NCBI RefSeq assembly: GCF_000003195.3
Contig: NC_012870.2
Coordinates: 22,188,501-22,252,500, forward strand
DNA from: Sorghum bicolor
Lineage: Eukaryota > Streptophyta > Magnoliopsida > Poales > Poaceae
Reading direction: 5' to 3'
Length of the DNA stretch: 64,000 nucleotides
Part shown: one piece after another, positions 59,762 to 64,000 of the stretch
Numbering within the stretch: position 1 is the first letter of the stretch
Layout of the letters: the number at the start of each line of letters is the position of its first letter
Notes under the pieces: generated by a model
Told to the model about the DNA's origin: nothing
The model's input: the letters and a program-made list of their open reading frames with translations, nothing else
The model's database searches: none
Made by a program: the position numbers and the translations under genes

Positions 59762-62518
59762 ATGTCGGCAGCGGCGCGGGTGCTCCCGAAGGCGGTGACC
59801 TTCGTGACGGGCAACGCCAAGAAGCTGGAGGAGGTCCGCGCCATCCTCGGCTCTTCCATCCCCTTCCAGTCGCTGAAGCTCGACCGTGAGTGGCCCAATC
59901 CATCTTTGTCGCCCCGCATCTGCAACCTTATAGGAGTAGCAGCCTAGCAGAGAGGGTTTTAGCGTTAGTGGTTCAAGTGCGCGCCACCATGACTCGGTGG
60001 CAGACTGGCAGTCTGGCAGAAGGGGGTGGCGTCGCTGAACTGTGGCCTTTGGGCTTGTGGTTATCTTCCAATCGAGGAATTGAGAATCTGAGATACACTG
60101 GTACATCAACGCAGGAGCTCCCGGGTCTTGTTATATCCGATTAGCTGATACCGCTGGGATTTTTAGTAACTGGAGATTCAGGATTTTTATATCTGATTAG
60201 CTGATACCACTGATACACCACGTTCCCTTTTCTGTGATCATCAGTCATACCTTCAGGGTGTCAGTAATTTGATAGCAAAGCTTCGCTGAAGTTTCTCAAG
60301 GACTAGCTGTGTGATACAATCAGGAAGTTAGGTAGCAAACATAGGAAAATACAGATATATAAGGGCAGGTGGGCTGCATCAGGCGTTCTGGGTTAAATAG
60401 ACTTGTAGCCAATGTGTTGTTTAGTTACTGATGAGCAGAATTCTAACCGCAGCCTTGTGATTCTTTTCTTCTGTTGTTCTGAGATTAACACTGACTAAGA
60501 ATTTGTTAATAGTTGGGGGTTATCAGTGGTGGACACAGATACACGAATCATATGTAGTTTGGTGCATTGAAATGGAAGTCCGGGCTTTCCACATTTGAAA
60601 ATTCAGATTATGACATCCTACACTGAGAATTGATATTGCATCTCCACTGTACTGCCAAATGCCCCAGAATAGCCAGCCAATCATCATACCAAATGTTACA
60701 GCTCTATTTTTTAAAAATCTGATGGAACTCATACAAGTTCACCACGACCACAACATCTAAAGCTTGATATATCATGTCTTTACTTCCTCCATTCCAAATA
60801 GATCACTTTTGCTCTGTCCTAGGCTTTGTTTAGTTGTGAAAATTTTTGGATTTCGCTACTGTAGCACTTTTGTTTTTATTTGACAAACATTGTCCAATCA
60901 TGGAGTAACTAGGCTTAAAAGATTCGTCTCGCGATTTACAGACAAACTGTGTAATTAGTTTTTATTTTCATCCATATTTAATGGTTAATGCATGTGCCGT
61001 AAGATGCGATGTGACGGGGAATCTTGAAAAGTTTTTGGTTTTTGGTGGGAACTAAACAAGGCCTAAATCAAACTTTTCTAAGTTTGACCACTACATCATA
61101 TCAAATGCATTTTTCTATAGACTCAGTCCAAATTAAGTTTGATTTAGGACAAAGCCAAAGTGAAGTAGTGAACTATAATTTGGAATGGAGGGATTGCTTC
61201 ATATTACTTCATGTATTGCTATTATTTTCTTTCTTAATACAAAACATAAGACCTCTTTGTACACTTTGTCTGTTAAATTTGTATTTGGCAGTGCCAGAAC
61301 TGCAAGGGGAGCCAGAGGACATATCCAAAGAGAAAGCACGAATGGCTGCATCTCAGGTACTTCCATGTTTCTGACTGCTCGCATATTGGGATATACATCC
61401 AATGAAATAACTTTCAGGTCTGGTTGAAATCTCCCATCTTGTTCTTCATATAGGTGAATGGGCCTGTATTGGTGGAGGACACCTGCCTATGTTTTAATGC
61501 ACTCAAAGGCCTACCAGGTGATTTATTTGCACTGTTCTTCCCGTTGAGTTCTTGTAAATTGATTATGCAGAATTTGACATGCACATCTTTCTGCTGCAGG
61601 ACCCTACATGTAAGTCCTTTTATTGCTCAGGCATTCTAACCGTACAATCTGATCCCTAAGTCACACTTAATAAACATCCTTGGCCAACATAACTCATTGA
61701 CAGACTGTATCTTGATCTTGGAGCCTTTAATGCCATTACTAATGTATCTGCTCTTTGTTCGGATATCTTGCATACATGAATGAACAGAAAGTGGTTTCTT
61801 GAGAAGATTGGGCATGAAGGTTGTAGAGCCAACTGATTCTCATCCCTTGTGTTCCTTGTTCTTTTATGTTTTGACTAAATAACCTTGTGCACCATTTTTT
61901 TATAGGTTTGAACAATCTGTTAAAAGCTTATGAAGATAAATCAGCGTTTGCTATGTGCATCTTTTCTCTTGCTCTTGGACCTGGAGAGGAACCAATCACA
62001 TTTGTTGGAAAAACTGCGGTAGGGTGTCATTTTCTTTTTGTGGAGTTTTGAACTAATTTATTAAAATCCTTGCTACAGTGCTGCTGTTGGCAAACCTGTA
62101 TATTGGAGTATGTTAGTTAGCCTTATTCCAACAGCATGATTGCCTTGTTTCACCCAGATAATTTGATTGTATCATGGCACTTTGATGAATGCCACAGCAT
62201 ATTTATTTTGGAATGTCATGTTTTAAGACTGGCTCTCTTTGTGCAGGGAAAAATCGTACCTGCTAGAGGTCCTAATGATTTTGGATGGGATCCTGTATTC
62301 CAGCCAGATGGTTTTGAACAAACGTGAGTACAGTATTTTCCTGACAGTTCACACTCCTGCATCCTTCTTCACACTGATGGCATAACATGTAATGCAGATA
62401 TGCTGAGATGCCCAAGTCAGTAAAGAATGAAATATCTCACAGAGGGAAGGCTCTTGCTCTGGTGAAAGAACACTTTGCATCTGCTAGCTATACAGTTCAG
62501 AGCGATAACTCAGCTTAA
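59762..62518 (+). CDS. ITPA: Inosine triphosphate pyrophosphatase (ITPase/HAM1), complete, 8 exons
   Basis: It hydrolyses ITP, dITP and XTP to monophosphates, keeping deaminated purines out of nucleic acids. Exons: 59762-59885, 61292-61356, 61454-61517, 61600-61609, 61788-61819, 61906-62018, 62247-62323 and 62398-62518, with matching phases, 201 residues in total. The family signature is present: N-terminal [14 protein letters not shown], then [43 protein letters not shown] and the C-terminal [10 protein letters not shown]. Exon 4 is only 10 nt long, yet is required to supply the Pro-Tyr of the GLPGPY motif and to keep frame. Intron 1 (1.4 kb) houses nested MITEs. The gene is convergent with shugoshin, stop codons 408 bp apart. 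ITPases act in the cytosol; no targeting peptide is seen. Confidence 0.95.
60782..61192. mobile_element. Stowaway-like MITE containing a Tourist MITE, ITPase intron 1
   Basis: The outer ends are CTTCCTCCATTCCAAATA and AATTTGGAATGGAGGGA. The outer element is split by a Tourist copy at 60822-61063 (GGCTTTGTTTAGTTGTG to GGAACTAAACAAGGC) with CTA on both sides. The outer arms read on as TTTTGCTCTGTCCTA and TTTAGGACAAAGCC, which are inverted. Confidence 0.82.
61600..61609 (+). other. 10-nt micro-exon (exon 4) of ITPase
   Basis: GACCCTACAT between CTGCAG and GTAAGT. It adds the end of a Gly codon, Pro, Tyr and the start of Ile. Skipping it would shift the frame. Confidence 0.88.
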
Positions 62519-62925
62519 GTTTGACTTCGGTTCCTAGATGAATGAACATCACATTCTGGAATGTAAACTGAATTACTTCTAGTGGATACTGTGGTTTACT
62601 GTTAAGTTTATTCATAATGTACTGTAGTTTGTTTGATTGTGATATATACTTGGTGCCTATTATTATCAACTTACGATATTTCTTCACTGGATCAACATTA
62701 GAATCTGAAGGAATACAGCTTCTGCCCTCGATTATGCATTTGAAAATAACCAAAATCACAAACTGGATAAACAAGATAAATTATCTCAGCAACCTTCAGT
62801 ACCAACGCCGATAAGCCAGCACACCCAGATTTTCACACGGGAGACTACACAGTATCTGCAATCCAGCAGCTGCAGAAGACATCAAAAGAATCGTTGCAAC
62901 TCAAAGCCTAAAAACCTACCACTCT

Positions 62926-63904
62926 CTAGGGCCTCCTGAGCTTAACGTGGAGAGGCATCTCCTTGTAGGAGGTGACTCGTCCCTTGGCCTGCCGCAGCGG
63001 CCTTCCAAGAGACGATCTGCGCAAGAACTGATGCCCAGGCTTCTCACTGCCAGAAGCACTCTCTGGATCGATCTTGCAGCTGCTGATGGCGAGCTGGACG
63101 TCCTCTATCTCGAACAAGTCCTCTGTGCGGTTACTTGGCTGAGGTATTCTCATGGACTTCCTGCAGAGGAGGGCCAATGATCTTAGCGAAACTGAAGTGT
63201 CAAAACTTCGGCAGGGGTTTTGAGCTAGTGTTTACCGTCTCTGAGAGGCATCCCTATCCTTATCCTTGGGAAGCGCCAGTTTCACCGATGTCGTAGGTCC
63301 TAGAGCTGAAAAACATTGGGCATTCGGTCAGGCATTCAGACGAAGTCGATCCCAGGTCATGTGGGATAATCGGCTAACTGAGGATTGGGGATTATTACAT
63401 CGAGATCTCAGCACCCGTTTCCTGCTGGCGTTCCCGGACTTCTGGATGCTCATCGCACGCGATGCGTCCGAAGCGGGCTCTGAATCGACCACATCTCCAT
63501 CCTTGGTCTGCGCAGCTCTGTCAGGACCCAGATACTGCGTCCTTTGCACAGGTGCGTTGCGCCGCTGCATCGTCTTCTTTACATCCTGTAGCAAGAAAGC
63601 AAGAAAACAAGAGGCGGCATTGCACACCGTTGTTCATATATCAAAAAGGAAAATGACCGGACATGGAAATGAACTGATTATATAGGGAGAAAAAAAAGCA
63701 GTGTCCTGGATCCGGCGTACCTCCAGTTCATATGTTTTAGCTTTAAGGCTGGCTCTTGAGCACGCAAGCTCATGCTGCAGCGCTAACAACTTGAGAAAGA
63801 AAAGAAACCACGGGCTCAGATTGTTACCCAACATGCTATGAAGAAACCTACCGTGTCTGACGATGTCAAACTGTACTTACCCTGTTTTTCCCAAGGTTAA
63901 CCTC
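62926..63904 (-). CDS. SGO1: Shugoshin, C-terminal half, partial at the right edge
   Basis: It protects centromeric cohesin, with PP2A, during meiosis I. Exons in order of reading: 63881-63904, 63721-63789, 63399-63585, 63236-63305, 62926-63160; phases match. The first two encode the end of the N-terminal coiled coil (EVNLGKNR, LLALQHELACSRASLKAKTY). The C-terminal SGO box is RRSSLGRPLRQAKGRVTSYK followed by KLRRP and the stop. The middle is charged and poorly conserved, as usual. The 93-nt intron 63306-63398 (GTAATA donor, TTTTTCAG acceptor) removes an otherwise in-frame TGA at 63327-63329. The N-terminal exons lie beyond 64000. SGO1 rather than SGO2 is a guess. Confidence 0.85.
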
Positions 63905-64000
63905 CTGCAAAATTAACAAACAAAACGATGAGCGACTAAATATGCCACATGGCAAGAAAGCTTAGCTGCAAAGACTTCAACCAAGAACTGAACATTCTAA
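63905..64000 (-). other. Upstream shugoshin intron, continuing past the window
   Basis: Between the EVNLGKNR exon and the right edge no coding frame continues. The TTTTGCAG acceptor at 63905 indicates intron sequence. Confidence 0.5.

Noticed and set aside
63327..63329. Premature stop inactivating shugoshin
   Set aside because: A standard 93-nt GT-AG intron with correct phase removes it. A shorter 36-nt GT-AG alternative is below plausible intron size.

Overview
This window is nuclear DNA of a grass. It is probably a panicoid/Andropogoneae species close to Sorghum, but that placement is inferred and was not tested. The evidence is long compact-exon plant genes with GT-AG introns, many Tourist and Stowaway MITEs, Tat-lineage Ty3/gypsy retrotransposons with an antisense gene, a plant Helitron, and a fragment of grass plastid DNA.

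Layout. (1) 1-4.2 kb: the 3' part of an autonomous Helitron (Rep/PIF1-helicase gene) whose tail is duplicated in tandem. (2) 5593-20209: a nested pair of LTR retrotransposons, both in minus orientation. A short non-autonomous element (5598-8167 plus 20187-20204, target duplication TGACT) was interrupted inside its own 5' LTR by a 12.0-kb autonomous relative (8168-20181, target duplication GTATA). The autonomous element carries gag-protease, pol and a six-exon gene on the opposite strand. (3) 20.2-24 kb: MITE-rich spacer with one GC-rich island. (4) 24067-29325: a 5.26-kb solo LTR with target duplication GACGT. (5) 30755-45.8 kb, minus: a complete 25-exon ATRX (CHR20-type) chromatin remodeller with ADD and SNF2 domains. 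(6) 46-53 kb: spacer holding a 661-bp Harbinger-type element with GC-rich cargo, a chimeric plastid insertion (cemA joined to ndhI), Tourist elements and a Mutator-type MITE with a perfect 9-bp target duplication. (7) 53113-56463, minus: a complete 14-exon peroxisomal 3-ketoacyl-CoA thiolase (KAT2/PED1 type) with a PTS2 signal. (8) 59762-62518, plus: a complete 8-exon ITPase (HAM1/ITPA) with a 10-nt micro-exon. (9) 62926 to the right edge, minus: the C-terminal half of a shugoshin gene, convergent with ITPase.

The four host genes are unrelated housekeeping or chromosome-biology genes: chromatin remodelling, fatty-acid beta-oxidation, nucleotide-pool sanitation and centromeric cohesin protection. 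All four read cleanly once spliced; for the three complete ones the exon lengths sum exactly to 1483, 462 and 201 residues. I found no CRISPR array, rRNA or tRNA gene. The most unusual structure is the nested autonomous/non-autonomous retrotransposon pair with its spliced antisense gene and its tandem arrays of a motif resembling the sequence next to the 3' LTR.
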